Origin: a virus
Length of the DNA: 36,842 nt
Direction: 5' to 3' (one strand)
Virus record (IMG/VR): IMGVR_UViG_3300044765_000010
Location: 1-36,842 of that record
In this document: one piece after another, positions 5,725 through 14,496 of the stretch
How the letters are laid out: the number at the start of each line of letters is the position of its first letter
Numbering within the stretch: the stretch's first letter is position 1
Notes under the pieces: model-generated
The model's database searches: none
Seen by the model: only the letters and a program-made list of their open reading frames with translations
What the model was told of the DNA's origin: nothing
Made by a program: the position numbers and the translations under genes

Positions 5725-7857
5725 TTACATATCCAAAGAAACGTTAAGCTGCATAGAGAGCGTGGTCACATCGGATTGACTAAGCCCCAAGAAAGTTGCT
5801 GTGGCAGATGCCGCATATTCAAGCGCTTGGATGAAATGGAATCCAAGCTTAGGAGGGATGAATACCAATGGAGTTGACTCAAGGTTATCGTTAGTCTGTG
5901 ATGCCTGGTTATATGTAAAACCGACAGGAGGAGTAACAGTGCTAGTGCTGTCTAAGCCAATACCAATTTGCGGGATACCAGCGCCAGACGCGCCAGCCTT
6001 ACAACCAACTGAATATTGAGCCATGATTTGAGACTGCTGAAGACCATCCACGAAAGAAACACGGTTCGAAGTGCTATTATCAGCGGAACGCCATGTCGCA
6101 GTTCCATAAGTCCATGATTGCGTATTGTCCTGGCTTACGCTTGTGGTTCGAACTTTGTTGTATGCATTGAACAAGCCAAGAAATGGATTGCCGCCTCCAG
6201 CAGCCGCCGCTGGAGAAAATTGCATGCTTGTCTGTCCATTGGCAGTTGCATACATGGTTCCAACATAAGTCGCCTGATTCACAGGAACACTTAGCGTTGA
6301 AGCGGTATTGTCATACTTCAATGTCAGTGCGTTCGCATTCGTCCAGATTCCGTTCAGCAATTGAAGCTGCGTGGTTCCAGCCCCAGTGCCACGGGCCGTG
6401 CTAGAAGTCCATGCCGGCCCAGTACCAAGGACAAGCGTTGATCCGTTCAATGCGCAGAACAGATCGAATAGTTTTCCGGACTGCTGGTACCCCGTATGGG
6501 CAGCATTGCTATCGAGTGTCAATGATAGTTGCGTATATTGCTGCTGGATGTAAGTGGTACCGTTATATACTGGAACGGAATTACCTATGTATGGTGCGTA
6601 ATAGACTGTGCCCTGAGCAGATGCATCAGCGGTCATTACTGGAGTATTGGATGTAAGCGTCAATCTTCCTTGTGGCGGCAACGTTCCAGAAGAATTTGAA
6701 ACACCGAGATGGATAATGATGGAATAAAGTGCAGTGCCATCACAAAAGACCATACGCGCTTCACCAGGCAACATCGTCGCGCTGGAGCTACCATCAATGG
6801 TTTCGCCTCCATTTGGTTGCAACGTTGCATTGCTGGCGCTGCTATTCCTGATATAGACACACCAACCGTTATAAAGCGTCGCGCTAGCATTGAATGTCTG
6901 CGTATAAGCAGCAGTCATATCAATCAGCGTGGAGTCATCGGAATACGCGAGTGCAGTATTAGATGCGCGTGCACTACGAGGTACATTCAAAACCAATCCA
7001 GGCTGAAGAACTATCGTGTAGAGGTTGGAACCATTGCTGACGACTAAGCGAACCTCGCCTGGAATCATCGTGACACTTGATGCGCCGTCGATGGTTTCTA
7101 CGCCATTAGGCTGAAGAACAAGGCTGCCCGTGCTGCTATTACGAACATAGACAAACCATCCATTGAACAAGCTAGAACTTGCGGAGAAAGTCTGTGTATA
7201 GGCTGCTGTTGCATCGATCAGCGAAGATTCATCCGCATACGCAAGAACGGTGTTAGACGAACGAGTCACGCGTTTGATGGTCGAAGCTAGTCCAAGATGG
7301 ATGATCGTCGTGTAGAGCGCGGTTCCGTCACACACAACAAGGCGTTCTTCAGTAGGAAGCAGGCTTACCGAGCTAGCGCCATCGATCGTTTCTACGCCGT
7401 TAGGCTGTAGAGTGATGGCACTTGACGTGTCATTGCGGATGTAGACGAACCATCCATTACCAAGCGTCGCACTAGCCGAGAAAGTCTGTGTAAAAACTGC
7501 ATTGATCTCGATTAGTGTGGAATTGTCGTTTACTCCAAGAACGGTGTTGGAGTTGCGAACGCTGCGAACGATGGTTGAACCAGATGTTCCGTTGCCAGTC
7601 GAAGTCGTTTGATCCCAGATCAAATTTCCATTGGAATCATAGACTTGCTGCCGATAGTCTCCAGTTCCCCAAATAGAAGCGCGACCAGAAGAATCGAGAA
7701 CTACCGGGTTCGTATTCAGGATTGTCTGGGCTTCATCCTGATAAGTGTTCTTGAAAGTGGTAGTGTTAGGGATGTAGAAATAGACCTTTCCGCCATTGAG
7801 CGGTACGCCGTTGTTATCCGTAAACTGTTGTTTGCCATTCGGCAGCAGCAAAGACAT
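5725..7857 (-). CDS. Tail fibre / tailspike-type receptor-binding protein
   Basis: Encodes 710 residues. Residues 7-85 form an N-terminal virion-attachment module common to many phage fibres (QFTDNNGVPLNGGKVYFYIP, TYQDEAQTILNTNPVVLD, GTGDYRQQVYDSNGNLIWDQ). Residues about 97-387 are three tandem copies of a roughly 97-residue repeat (SNTVL, FNGWFVYIRN, LQPNGVETIDGASS). The rest (about 390-710) is a Ser/Thr/Asn-rich receptor-binding part with no catalytic motif visible. AAGGA lies before the ATG. It would attach to the tail and bind the host surface. No chaperone domain is seen at the C terminus. Confidence 0.85.
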   Translation of the reverse strand: MSLLLPNGKQQFTDNNGVPLNGGKVYFYIPNTTTFKNTYQDEAQTILNTNPVVLDSSGRASIWGTGDYRQQVYDSNGNLIWDQTTSTGNGTSGSTIVRSVRNSNTVLGVNDNSTLIEINAVFTQTFSASATLGNGWFVYIRNDTSSAITLQPNGVETIDGASSVSLLPTEERLVVCDGTALYTTIIHLGLASTIKRVTRSSNTVLAYADESSLIDATAAYTQTFSASSSLFNGWFVYVRNSSTGSLVLQPNGVETIDGASSVTMIPGEVRLVVSNGSNLYTIVLQPGLVLNVPRSARASNTALAYSDDSTLIDMTAAYTQTFNASATLYNGWCVYIRNSSASNATLQPNGGETIDGSSSATMLPGEARMVFCDGTALYSIIIHLGVSNSSGTLPPQGRLTLTSNTPVMTADASAQGTVYYAPYIGNSVPVYNGTTYIQQQYTQLSLTLDSNAAHTGYQQSGKLFDLFCALNGSTLVLGTGPAWTSSTARGTGAGTTQLQLLNGIWTNANALTLKYDNTASTLSVPVNQATYVGTMYATANGQTSMQFSPAAAAGGGNPFLGLFNAYNKVRTTSVSQDNTQSWTYGTATWRSADNSTSNRVSFVDGLQQSQIMAQYSVGCKAGASGAGIPQIGIGLDSTSTVTPPVGFTYNQASQTNDNLESTPLVFIPPKLGFHFIQALEYAASATATFLGLSQSDVTTLSMQLNVSLDM
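6697..7569 (-). repeat. Three tandem 97-codon repeats in the tail fibre gene
   Basis: The translated repeats each hold SNTVL/SNTAL, a YTQTFSAS-type strand, NGWFVYIRN-like and LQPNG-ETIDG-SS segments, then a LYTTIIHLG-like end. Copies begin near 7569, 7278 and 6987 on the minus strand. DNA identity is only partial, so the duplication is not recent. Confidence 0.8.
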
Positions 7858-7871
7858 GGGGAATCCTTCTT

Positions 7872-8069
7872 ATGGATGCTAATCAGTTACAGCATGCGCA
7901 TTTTATCGAAAACGCTGCTAGGCTCATCGGTTCTTCTATCGGATTATGCCTTATTGCTTGGTATTGCCAAAAGCGTGACGAGGCAGGCGATTCACACTGG
8001 ACGCGTCGCGCTGATCGATGGATGCATTCAAAGTTCCGCGCAATCATTGGGAAGCAGCCGAAGGCGTAA
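7872..8069 (+). CDS. Orphan plus-strand small membrane protein (tentative)
   Basis: Encodes 65 residues on the strand opposite to all neighbours, filling the only sizeable gap (7858-8043) in the late block and overlapping the 3' end of the transglycosylase gene by 26 bp. It holds one hydrophobic stretch (ARLIGSSIGLCLIAWYC) followed by a basic tail (WTRRADRWMHSKFRAIIGKQPKA). GGGGA lies 9 nt before the ATG. No minus-strand gene explains the gap. I recognise no family and no clear promoter, so it may be a moron-type gene or a chance frame. Confidence 0.4.
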   Translation: MDANQLQHAHFIENAARLIGSSIGLCLIAWYCQKRDEAGDSHWTRRADRWMHSKFRAIIGKQPKA

Positions 8070-10167
8070 ACAGTGCTGGAGCTGCCAATGGAGCATATCC
8101 ACCCAAGCGCATAAAAAGGTTGCCAACAGGTGCTGCAGCTGCAGGGCGAGCCGTAAGCAATGCGCCAGCCAATTTCTGCCCTGGCTGGCTATAGCCAAAA
8201 TTAGCCAACAGCCCAGGGAAAAGAGAAAGACCTTTTGTTGGGATGGCTGCGGCCAATGACGCACCAGATAGCAAACGCCCGGCCGTTCCTGAGTCCGGAT
8301 ATTTTTGACCAAGAACGTCCTGAGCAGCCTGTGCGAAATCTGTATTAAGTCCATTGCCAGTAGCGCGCTGGCTGAGCGTAGAGCCAGAACGTACAGCATT
8401 CAGGTATTGAGCAGGCGTAAACACATTGTCTCGGCCCATAGCGCCAACCATACCAGCCGCTCTCTCAATCTGTTTGTATTGCGCCCATGCGGCATTGGCC
8501 TTTTGAAGTTGAGCCGTAACTTCTGCCGGACTGGATCGAGCAACGCTAGAATTCACTGCGTCATTCAGATCACCAAGAGCAGAGGCCAATGCACGATCAT
8601 CCGGCGTCGCATTGCCAAGCATTCGATTGCGAGCCAGTCCAGCAATGGAAGAACGCGTATCTCCCCATTGCTTGCCTGTCATGATGCCTTCTGGAGTGAG
8701 CTTATCAGTGATCTGGTTCTTGACGATGTTATCGAATGTTTGGACGGCAGCCGGAGACTCTTGCGCAAGAGTGCTACGGATAGCATTTACATCGTTCATG
8801 AATGGCTGGTCTTCTTGGAAGCTGGCCAATGGCTCAATCGACTTATATACCTTCCCGATAGCCTGCTGGACGTGCTCCACGCCTGCCGATCCAGTTTCAA
8901 CCGATGTAGGCAGCGTTTCGCCAATCGGATCAAGCGCACGTTGATAGACAGCACGATTGAACTGACCAACGGCACGGGCCTGCGCATCTGTGATTGCGCT
9001 TCCTCCAGGCAGACTAGTAAGACGACCCTCTGTTTGAGCTGCGGCACCACCAAGAATCTGGCCTGGGGTCGGCTGAACGCCGGCATCCTGCAGCATTTGA
9101 ACTTCAGGACGCACAGAAGGACTAATGGCACGGCCAAGAGCAGTAATAGACGGCGCTAGCACAGCGCCTGCAGCGCCACCTTCTAGCATGTGAGCGGTGC
9201 GACTGTCGTTGACGCCGACAGGCGCTATAGCGCCAGCCGCTGAGCCTTGGCCAGCTCCAGTAGCAGCAAGACGCAATAGACTTGCTCCACGCGCTGGAGC
9301 GGCCACCATTCCAAGCGGAGCAGTAGCGGCAATGTTGCCAGCTATATTTCCAGCGAACCCAGCTCCAGTAGCCATAAGCGGTGCATCACGCTGTGCCGTT
9401 TCATCAGATTGCTGGCGTAGTTGCTGAACCGCCTGATTACTTACCAGATTCGGACTCAGATAATTCAGCCCTTCAGCGCCAAGCTGCTTGGCCCCATGGA
9501 ACGTATCCATGAATGCCTTACCCATCCCCGCAAGGAATTTTTCGCCTCCACTCATTCCTTCGGTTGGATCATAGATCTGCTGAGCGTTCTGCAGACTTTG
9601 CTGAGTTGGTGCGGCCATTGCACGCGAGAACGCGTCATTGGCGTTTCCAGCTGCAGCCGGCGCACTTCCCATAGCGCGAGAGAATGCGTCGCCGCCTTGT
9701 GCTGCCGGTGCTGCATTCAACGTTGGAATGCCAGGCATCATCCCGGCGCTAGAATTTTGCTGCTGCTGTGGCTTGATCCGTTCCATGACTTGCTGGGCGT
9801 ATGGATTCAATGCTTGCTGCTGTGCTGCGCCGCCATCGCCAAGGTTATAGGCCATCGCTGCTTTAGCCGGATCACCCCATTTGTTCAGGCGCTCATTCAG
9901 ATACCACGTTCCGACCTGAATCCCCTTGTTCGGGTCTTTCATGTCTTGCAACGTAAGCTTTGTGCCGTTTGCCGCGTTGAAGTCATCAAGAGCCGGCTGA
10001 CGCACCTGCATAGCACCCCATGCACCTGTATCAGTAGGCTTTGCCTTATTAACAGCATTCGGATCACCGTGTGATTCCTGAGTGACAATGGAATTCACAT
10101 AGGCCGGATCAAGATTAAAGGCTCCGGCCCACTGATTGATGATTGGAGACAGATCAGGCTTTGCCAT
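8044..10167 (-). CDS. Ejection (internal virion) protein with lytic transglycosylase domain
   Basis: Encodes 707 residues. The first 130 form an SLT-type soluble lytic transglycosylase domain: VTQESHGDPNA with catalytic Glu31, GAMQV at 51-55, and AYNLGDGG near 107-114. The remainder is Ala/Gly/Gln rich with hydrophobic stretches (about 260-330), typical of podovirus proteins ejected with the DNA. The enzyme would cut peptidoglycan locally so that the genome can cross the wall. It is the third of three consecutive putative ejection genes, in the position of gp16 in P22-like phages. A good ribosome-binding site (AGGAG) precedes the ATG. Confidence 0.85.
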   Translation of the reverse strand: MAKPDLSPIINQWAGAFNLDPAYVNSIVTQESHGDPNAVNKAKPTDTGAWGAMQVRQPALDDFNAANGTKLTLQDMKDPNKGIQVGTWYLNERLNKWGDPAKAAMAYNLGDGGAAQQQALNPYAQQVMERIKPQQQQNSSAGMMPGIPTLNAAPAAQGGDAFSRAMGSAPAAAGNANDAFSRAMAAPTQQSLQNAQQIYDPTEGMSGGEKFLAGMGKAFMDTFHGAKQLGAEGLNYLSPNLVSNQAVQQLRQQSDETAQRDAPLMATGAGFAGNIAGNIAATAPLGMVAAPARGASLLRLAATGAGQGSAAGAIAPVGVNDSRTAHMLEGGAAGAVLAPSITALGRAISPSVRPEVQMLQDAGVQPTPGQILGGAAAQTEGRLTSLPGGSAITDAQARAVGQFNRAVYQRALDPIGETLPTSVETGSAGVEHVQQAIGKVYKSIEPLASFQEDQPFMNDVNAIRSTLAQESPAAVQTFDNIVKNQITDKLTPEGIMTGKQWGDTRSSIAGLARNRMLGNATPDDRALASALGDLNDAVNSSVARSSPAEVTAQLQKANAAWAQYKQIERAAGMVGAMGRDNVFTPAQYLNAVRSGSTLSQRATGNGLNTDFAQAAQDVLGQKYPDSGTAGRLLSGASLAAAIPTKGLSLFPGLLANFGYSQPGQKLAGALLTARPAAAAPVGNLFMRLGGYAPLAAPALFTPSAASQ

Positions 10168-10169
10168 GG

Positions 10170-11627
10170 CTACTCCTGAATCAATCCTTGTGCTACTGCG
10201 TTATTGTATTGACCACGGAACGTGTTCAACTGCGTAGGATTCATACGCTTAACAAATACTTGGCGCTGTGCAGGAGACATCGAGTTGAACACAAACAGAT
10301 TCGGGTCAACTGCCTTGTTCCATTGGCTTTGCCATTTGTTGAATTTGTCCGTCGTCAGTCCAGATTGCTGGAACGCATAGTCCTGAGCGGCACGCATTTT
10401 CTCAGCGGCAATCGTCTTAGCCAAAATATCTTCGTTCGCCAGCTTCGAAATGTTCGGGTTGGCATTGCCAGTTACAGCAGCGTTCAGACGGGCATCCGTA
10501 CCGGTTCCTAGCGAGCCGGACACGCTTGATGCGTAGTTCGTCAGAATCTTCTTGAACTCATCGTAATTGGCGATCTGGCGTGGATCAGAGCCAAGAAAGC
10601 TTGGGCCGAAGTTGTTAAGCCAGGACTTGATATGGTTCCATTGATCTGTAGATGGTCCTGTAGCCGCAATGCCTTGCAGCACATCACGCGCCTGATTCAG
10701 AAGATTGATGCGCATCGGAGCGTCAGATGCAGCATTGTGCAGTGTCTGTGCCGCTGCATTGGACGTAGACCCCATGCCAGTCAATGCAGACTGCTCGGAC
10801 GGTCCAAGGCCGGTCAAGAGTCCAGAAGGCTGGCCAGCGCTACCGGGACGGCCCGTATAGCCATTCACCCCGCCCTGGCCAACTCCTTCAAGTTGCTGTT
10901 TCTTGGTGATCGTATATTGCCGCCCAGTCGTCGGATCTGTGTACGTCACATTGGACGAAGCTTCACCTGGCGTAAGCGTCTTGCCAATCACACCGGTTAC
11001 ATTCGTTTCACCGCTCATCGGATTGGTATTCAGCACATTGACTTGACCACCAGTATCGACCGTCTGCACCTTCGGCAACAGCGCCTGCATCTTCGCTTCA
11101 CCAGATAGCGAGTTCAGGAAGTGCTGTTTGATGTACATGGCCTGTTGCTTAGGATCACTCGGCACATTCTGAATTTCTTGCAAAGCCCGATCCATTGGAA
11201 GAACGCCATTGCGCACCAGTTCAGACATATTGCTGATAATCTGGCTGCTCATATCGTTCTTGCCCATGTCTGGATCATTCATCAAGCTTCCCAGCGCGCC
11301 ACGAATCTGCTGCAGTTTCTTAATGTTCATATCCAGCACGCTGGTATCGTACTGCTGCTGCTGATTGCGCTGCGCCGCGATCTTTCCCATGAATTCCGGC
11401 AAAAACGCCCCGGCTCCGTTCTGAGCGGCAATCGTCTGGAGTTTGCCAAAGTCAACAGAACCATCCGGATTTACAGATTGCTGGTAGGCGTTTGCCAATG
11501 CCTGATTCGCGCCAATCTGCATCTGTTGGCCACGTAGCTGCATGATCGTACTAGCTTGCTGTAATGGCTGCAGAAAGTTGTTCTGCGGCATCTGCCCTTG
11601 TAGTGGGATTGATGGATCGAGCGGCAT
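10170..11627 (-). CDS. Putative ejection / internal virion protein
   Basis: Encodes 485 residues, Gln/Asn rich and without a catalytic motif. The N-terminal half is predicted helical (QQASTIMQLRGQQMQIGANQALANAY) and the middle has Gly/Thr-rich segments such as YTDPTTGRQYTITKKQ. Its place between two other ejection-type genes suggests that it is carried inside the capsid and delivered with DNA. I place the start at the ATG of a TAATG overlap with the upstream gene (11627), with GGGGA upstream; a GTG at 11642 would add five residues. Confidence 0.65.
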   Translation of the reverse strand: MPLDPSIPLQGQMPQNNFLQPLQQASTIMQLRGQQMQIGANQALANAYQQSVNPDGSVDFGKLQTIAAQNGAGAFLPEFMGKIAAQRNQQQQYDTSVLDMNIKKLQQIRGALGSLMNDPDMGKNDMSSQIISNMSELVRNGVLPMDRALQEIQNVPSDPKQQAMYIKQHFLNSLSGEAKMQALLPKVQTVDTGGQVNVLNTNPMSGETNVTGVIGKTLTPGEASSNVTYTDPTTGRQYTITKKQQLEGVGQGGVNGYTGRPGSAGQPSGLLTGLGPSEQSALTGMGSTSNAAAQTLHNAASDAPMRINLLNQARDVLQGIAATGPSTDQWNHIKSWLNNFGPSFLGSDPRQIANYDEFKKILTNYASSVSGSLGTGTDARLNAAVTGNANPNISKLANEDILAKTIAAEKMRAAQDYAFQQSGLTTDKFNKWQSQWNKAVDPNLFVFNSMSPAQRQVFVKRMNPTQLNTFRGQYNNAVAQGLIQE

Positions 11628-13042
11628 TATGGAGTTCCCCACATCGATGTGTAATTCGGGTTAGCTTCATAGCTTGCAGGATATGAACCACCCCCCGTCA
11701 TTCCACCATTACCATTTAGCAAAGAGTACAGCATGGCGCTATTGCTGATTCCACCAAGCGCATTACTCACCGCATTTGCACTGCCTATCTGGCCTGCAGC
11801 TTGCGCATTAGCGCCACTCATCATGGCATTGCCCATGTTTGCAGCCGTCTGGATTCCTGCATTTCCAACACCAGCCGCAGAGTTCTGGCCAAGGCTAACC
11901 AAACCAGCCAAGCGGTTGTAGTTGTTTGCCGCAATACCATAGTTGGTATTAAAAGCATTCAACGCGCTGTTGTAGTTCGTATTGAAAGAACTAAGGCCAG
12001 TATTGAAGTTAGTGTTATATGCATTCAAGCCATTGTTAAAGCTTGAATTATATGCATTTAGCTGGTTGCCAGTGCTAGCGATGTATCCTTCAAGATTGTT
12101 CTTGTACTGATCATTATATGCATTGAGCTGATTGTTGAAATTCGAATTCCACGCATTCAGCTGGTTGCCAAAATTGGAATTGTACGCACCAAGCTGATTG
12201 CTGAAGTTGGAGTTGTATGCTCCCAACTGATTGGCAAAGTTGGAGTTGTACGTGTTATAGGAATTGTTGAAATTGGTCTGATAGCCTTGCAATGCATTTC
12301 CGAACTGCTGCTGATAGGTTTGATCAGCAAGGCCAGTCGTATAGTCCTGCATTCCTTTTAGCTGAGCACCAGACAGATTAAGCCCCTTAGCTGCCATCTG
12401 ATTATCAAGATTCTTCAGACCTTGGCTAAGAGTGAACTGATATCCAGGTGTCTGCTCAAGTTGTTGCTCAGTCGGGTTAAAGCTGAACTTTTCACCATAA
12501 TCAAACGGCGCAGGAGCATTAAAAGGATCGGGCGCTTGGAATGGTGCTGGCGTATTAAAGTTGCCAGGATTATTGAAGCTGATGCCGTTATAAGAAGGTA
12601 GCGAAATGCCATTACCGCCATTGAACGGCTGCGGCGCATTGAACGGAATATAGCCAAACGTCTGATTGATCTGCGCATTTGGATTCTGAACCCAAGATTG
12701 AGGCGCAGGCGATCCAGATGGCGTGTTTTCTGATTGTCCACCAGAGAAAGGAGCAGGTGCGGTCATCGGCGTACCAACTGGCGTATAGCCACCGTTGGCA
12801 GATTGCCCAGGACCACGCTGATAACCAAGTGCAGACATCAGCAATGGAATCGATGATGCCCCAAGCTGCATGTATGGCTGCTGATTGGCTTGGAGTTGCT
12901 GAAACTGCTTGTATTGAAGCTGCGAGGCATTGTTAGCTGCGCTTGCCTGAGTGTCGGCAGCGCTCTGCGCGGCATCAGCCTGATTAGATGATCCAATAAG
13001 ACCGACTGCCGCACTACCGGCAATTGCAGCAGCTACACACAT
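11627..13042 (-). CDS. Putative ejection protein with hendecad repeats
   Basis: Encodes 471 residues. The N terminus is hydrophobic and Ala/Gly rich (VAAAIAGSAAVGLIGSSNQADAA), as in many phage DNA-injection proteins. Residues about 130-182 are Pro/Phe/Asn rich with FNAPxPF repeats. Residues about 245-378 are a long run of 11-residue repeats with consensus N-x-F-x-NQLNAYN. An 11-residue period suits a right-handed coiled coil or a helical rod. A fine AGGGAGG site precedes the ATG. It is the first of three ejection-type genes. A role in forming a channel across the periplasm is plausible but inferred. Confidence 0.65.
   Translation of the reverse strand: MCVAAAIAGSAAVGLIGSSNQADAAQSAADTQASAANNASQLQYKQFQQLQANQQPYMQLGASSIPLLMSALGYQRGPGQSANGGYTPVGTPMTAPAPFSGGQSENTPSGSPAPQSWVQNPNAQINQTFGYIPFNAPQPFNGGNGISLPSYNGISFNNPGNFNTPAPFQAPDPFNAPAPFDYGEKFSFNPTEQQLEQTPGYQFTLSQGLKNLDNQMAAKGLNLSGAQLKGMQDYTTGLADQTYQQQFGNALQGYQTNFNNSYNTYNSNFANQLGAYNSNFSNQLGAYNSNFGNQLNAWNSNFNNQLNAYNDQYKNNLEGYIASTGNQLNAYNSSFNNGLNAYNTNFNTGLSSFNTNYNSALNAFNTNYGIAANNYNRLAGLVSLGQNSAAGVGNAGIQTAANMGNAMMSGANAQAAGQIGSANAVSNALGGISNSAMLYSLLNGNGGMTGGGSYPASYEANPNYTSMWGTP
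11910..12310 (-). repeat. 33-bp coding repeats (11-residue units)
   Basis: About twelve degenerate 33-bp units encode N-x-F-x-NQLNAYN-type hendecads in the ejection protein. Individual copies differ by several bases and stay in frame throughout, so selection is on the protein and not on the DNA. Confidence 0.75.
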
Positions 13043-13043
13043 A

Positions 13044-13535
13044 TTAACCTCCCTTAAGGTCTTTTAGTTTTAGCTCCATCACAACGTCATCTGCTATATA
13101 TCCACGGCGTTGTAGTATGCCAAATAGTTTCCCTGTCGCCGTTACTGGCCAACCAATAATGCTGACGCTACGATTACGAAGTTCATCTTCTATTTTAGAC
13201 ATGAAACGTGGCATGAACATACGGTGACTTGGCTGAACATAGAAAGTGTCTACATTCCCACACAATTCTGTCTTCAAATGCATACTTTTATAGAGAATCA
13301 ATAATGCATACCCTCGCAAAATATTCTCTTCGTCCCTCATAGTCATTGCAATTAAAGAGTTAAGCGCCGCTATATGCAGATACTGGTCTATATCTGGATC
13401 AATTGCCAAACCGCGTTGCCCATGATAGGCGCACGTATCTTTCTTTATCTCCGAACATTCGTCCCAGCTTTGCTGACCAAGCGGGATAATCTCGTCCGCA
13501 AGTTCGCGCGTGAACGGTTCAATGGCAATCCTCAT
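13044..13535 (-). CDS. GNAT-like acetyltransferase-fold phage protein
   Basis: Encodes 163 residues. The layout is GNAT-like: an N-terminal FTRELADEIIPLGQQSWDE helix, a central strand with GYALLILYKSMH, a TFYVQPSHRMFMPRFMSKIEDEL segment in the position of the acetyl-CoA loop and helix, and a terminal RRGYIADDVVMELKL strand. The canonical Q/RxxGxG/A loop is not preserved, so catalysis is doubtful. Similar proteins occur among structural genes of several podoviruses. A strong AGGTGG site precedes the start. Confidence 0.55.
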   Translation of the reverse strand: MRIAIEPFTRELADEIIPLGQQSWDECSEIKKDTCAYHGQRGLAIDPDIDQYLHIAALNSLIAMTMRDEENILRGYALLILYKSMHLKTELCGNVDTFYVQPSHRMFMPRFMSKIEDELRNRSVSIIGWPVTATGKLFGILQRRGYIADDVVMELKLKDLKGG

Positions 13536-13544
13536 TAGGCCACC

Positions 13545-14138
13545 TCAGTTATTGAACGCCACATCAAAGAGCTGACCAACAACATCATTCGCCGCACCGC
13601 TAGTCGAGCTAGATCCGGTAATCGCGATGTTGATAATGCCGCTTTCATTAGCCGTAAGCGCAACAGGTGCAGTCGTACCGGTATGCGAAGCGCCAGCAAC
13701 TACGGCGGAATTGCTGGAAAGCTGAGTATTGGAGCCTGCTGCGCCATATTTGGTGACTTGAACGCCAGCAGACCAGCCACCGCCATTGGTAGTTACCACG
13801 CCAGAATCAGCGATCAGCGTGCCACCAGCAACGGCAGAGCCAACAGTTTGCGTGGTAGTGCCCCACCAGATCTTTATCCGCTTGTTGTTGCCATTGGCAG
13901 CAAACTTACCTGCTGCGGTAATCGTTACCTGGCGATTAGCAACATCCAATGCACTTGCCGGGAGTGCATACGTGAACAGCACATCATCCGTGGTATCGGC
14001 AGCATTGCCTTTACCGGTTGCGCTTACCTGAACATTCAGATTGCCGCCAATGTTCGAACCAGCGCCAGATTGGCCCGCCTGCATGGTCATGGTGGACGGG
14101 CGCATTGCGTCGGAATCAACGCCTAGATAATTTGACAT
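13545..14138 (-). CDS. Putative virion structural protein
   Basis: Encodes 197 residues, rich in Gly, Ala, Thr, Ser and Asn and strongly predicted beta (QVSATGKGNAADTTDDVLFTYALP, KRIKIWWGTTTQTVG). This composition is typical of phage capsid decoration or tail-surface proteins, but I recognise no specific family. GAGGAATAAATC precedes the ATG. Its neighbours are structural genes on both sides. Confidence 0.55.
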   Translation of the reverse strand: MSNYLGVDSDAMRPSTMTMQAGQSGAGSNIGGNLNVQVSATGKGNAADTTDDVLFTYALPASALDVANRQVTITAAGKFAANGNNKRIKIWWGTTTQTVGSAVAGGTLIADSGVVTTNGGGWSAGVQVTKYGAAGSNTQLSSNSAVVAGASHTGTTAPVALTANESGIINIAITGSSSTSGAANDVVGQLFDVAFNN

Positions 14139-14152
14139 GATTTATTCCTCTA

Positions 14153-14494
14153 TCAAGAACCGCTAGTTTCGTAGACACCGCCCTGGATGTTCACTACGGC
14201 ACCAGTTGCAGCCAATGCCTGAAGCGTTCCACCAGCTCCAATATGCAACCCAATCGCAGCCGGTGGTACATAGGTCTGGCCGCCAGCAATGATAAAAGCT
14301 GCCATGAGTTCGTTGGAGGTTCCAGCCGTACCGCCATTAGGAACATTATACAGTGTAACTGCTACGGGGTTTGCCGAAGTATTGGTTAGGGACAGGTTAT
14401 TGATTGTCGCAGTTACGCCAGTACCGGCCGTGTAATATGCTACGGCAGACGTAGTAAGCGCCGCAGCGGCAATAGGCTTTGGAATACGTTGCAT
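14153..14494 (-). CDS. Small putative structural protein
   Basis: Encodes 113 residues of beta-type, Thr/Ala/Gly-rich sequence (ATINNLSLTNTSANPVAVTLYNVPNGG). It ends with YETSGS. The pattern of alternating hydrophobic residues with VTLYN suggests a jelly-roll or immunoglobulin-like strand set, such as in head or tail decoration proteins. The family is unknown to me. GAGGTAG precedes the ATG. Confidence 0.5.
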   Translation of the reverse strand: MQRIPKPIAAAALTTSAVAYYTAGTGVTATINNLSLTNTSANPVAVTLYNVPNGGTAGTSNELMAAFIIAGGQTYVPPAAIGLHIGAGGTLQALAATGAVVNIQGGVYETSGS

Positions 14495-14496
14495 AT

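Noticed and set aside
8305-11537. Long plus-strand open frames (8305-9159, 9421-10074, 10632-11108, 11121-11537)
   Set aside because: They lie antisense to well-supported ejection protein genes, have unlikely Arg/Cys/Leu-rich compositions and no ribosome-binding sites.
11910-12310. Regular about 33-bp repeats suggest a CRISPR array
   Set aside because: The units are contiguous without spacers, degenerate, and in frame with the ejection protein.
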